From NCBI GenBank assembly GCA_964550465.1, contig CAZJZH010000039.1:1-11720 (forward strand): 11,720 nucleotides of DNA, in the 5' to 3' direction. This DNA comes from CAZJZH01 sp964550465. GTDB lineage: Bacteria > Patescibacteriota > Patescibacteriia > JACRDY01. Positions 11,641 to 11,720 of this stretch are shown here, piece by piece. Below the pieces are notes generated by a model, which was not told where the DNA came from, ran no database searches, and saw nothing but the letters and a program-made list of their open reading frames with translations. Position numbers and translations under genes: made by a program. Numbering within the stretch: the first letter of the stretch is position 1; each line of letters opens with the position of its first letter.

Positions 11641-11685
11641 GCCACAGCTAGAAAACGCTCCTTCAAAGCGGCTTTTGGCTGTGGC
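11641..11685 (-). promoter_or_regulatory. Leader hairpin upstream of the membrane protein gene
   Basis: GCCACAGC (11641-11648) pairs with GCTGTGGC (11678-11685); inside, AAAA/TTTT and CGCT/AGCG extend the stem with a small bulge. In the transcript the apical loop carries TTGAAGG, the start of an AAGGAG sequence. Two TACAAT boxes (11698-11703 and 11711-11716, minus strand) lie just upstream as possible -10 boxes; their -35 regions are at or beyond the window edge. Confidence 0.45.
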
Positions 11686-11720
11686 CAATACAAATACATT
11701 GTAATGAACTATTGTAATAT

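Overview
The window fits a chromosomal segment of a small-genome bacterium, most likely a Candidate Phyla Radiation (Patescibacteria) member. Reasons: short genes, a VanW/G5-type envelope protein, a PilB/GspE ATPase, a vanZ-tsaD-tsaE string, tRNAs without encoded CCA, and several housekeeping genes that start directly behind a -10 box with no Shine-Dalgarno (SD) site. The taxon is inferred; no rRNA or marker phylogeny is available here.

Layout: 1-484 (-) is the 5' part of an unrecognised protein with a long structured leader. 703-1007 (-) holds tRNA-Leu(UAG) followed by a 61-bp duplication of its 3' end plus terminator. 1072-1251 (+) is an orphan structured RNA with its own promoter and terminator. 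1363-1875 (+) encodes a small secreted protein with an EF-hand-like loop. 1948-3930 (-) is a VanW-family envelope protein and 4022-4456 (-) a small heat-shock protein. 4569-4640 (+) is tRNA-Glu(UUC), again followed by a duplicated tRNA 3' end. 4984-5786 (+) is a tandem array of four tiny related proteins. 5910-6074 (-) is a 54-aa protein with a C2H2-like zinc-finger pattern. 6319-7563 (-) is a peptidase T-like M20 peptidase. 7714-9485 (+) is vanZ-like, tsaD and tsaE. 9500-11191 (-) is the PilB/GspE ATPase, and 11280-11582 (-) a three-helix membrane protein.

How the genes work together: TsaD and TsaE act in t6A tRNA modification. VanW, VanZ-like and PilB/GspE are envelope or surface functions. 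Hsp20 and PepT belong to proteostasis and peptide use. The remaining small genes are unrecognised. They have near-consensus SD sites, their own promoters and strong terminators, whereas most recognisable core genes look leaderless.

The most unusual signals are three. Both tRNA genes carry downstream elements with the same architecture: terminator, inverted T-arm fragment, hairpins, direct copy of the tRNA 3' end, second hairpin. The four-gene array consists of diverged miniature paralogs. The orphan RNA is closed by a long helix that doubles as its terminator.
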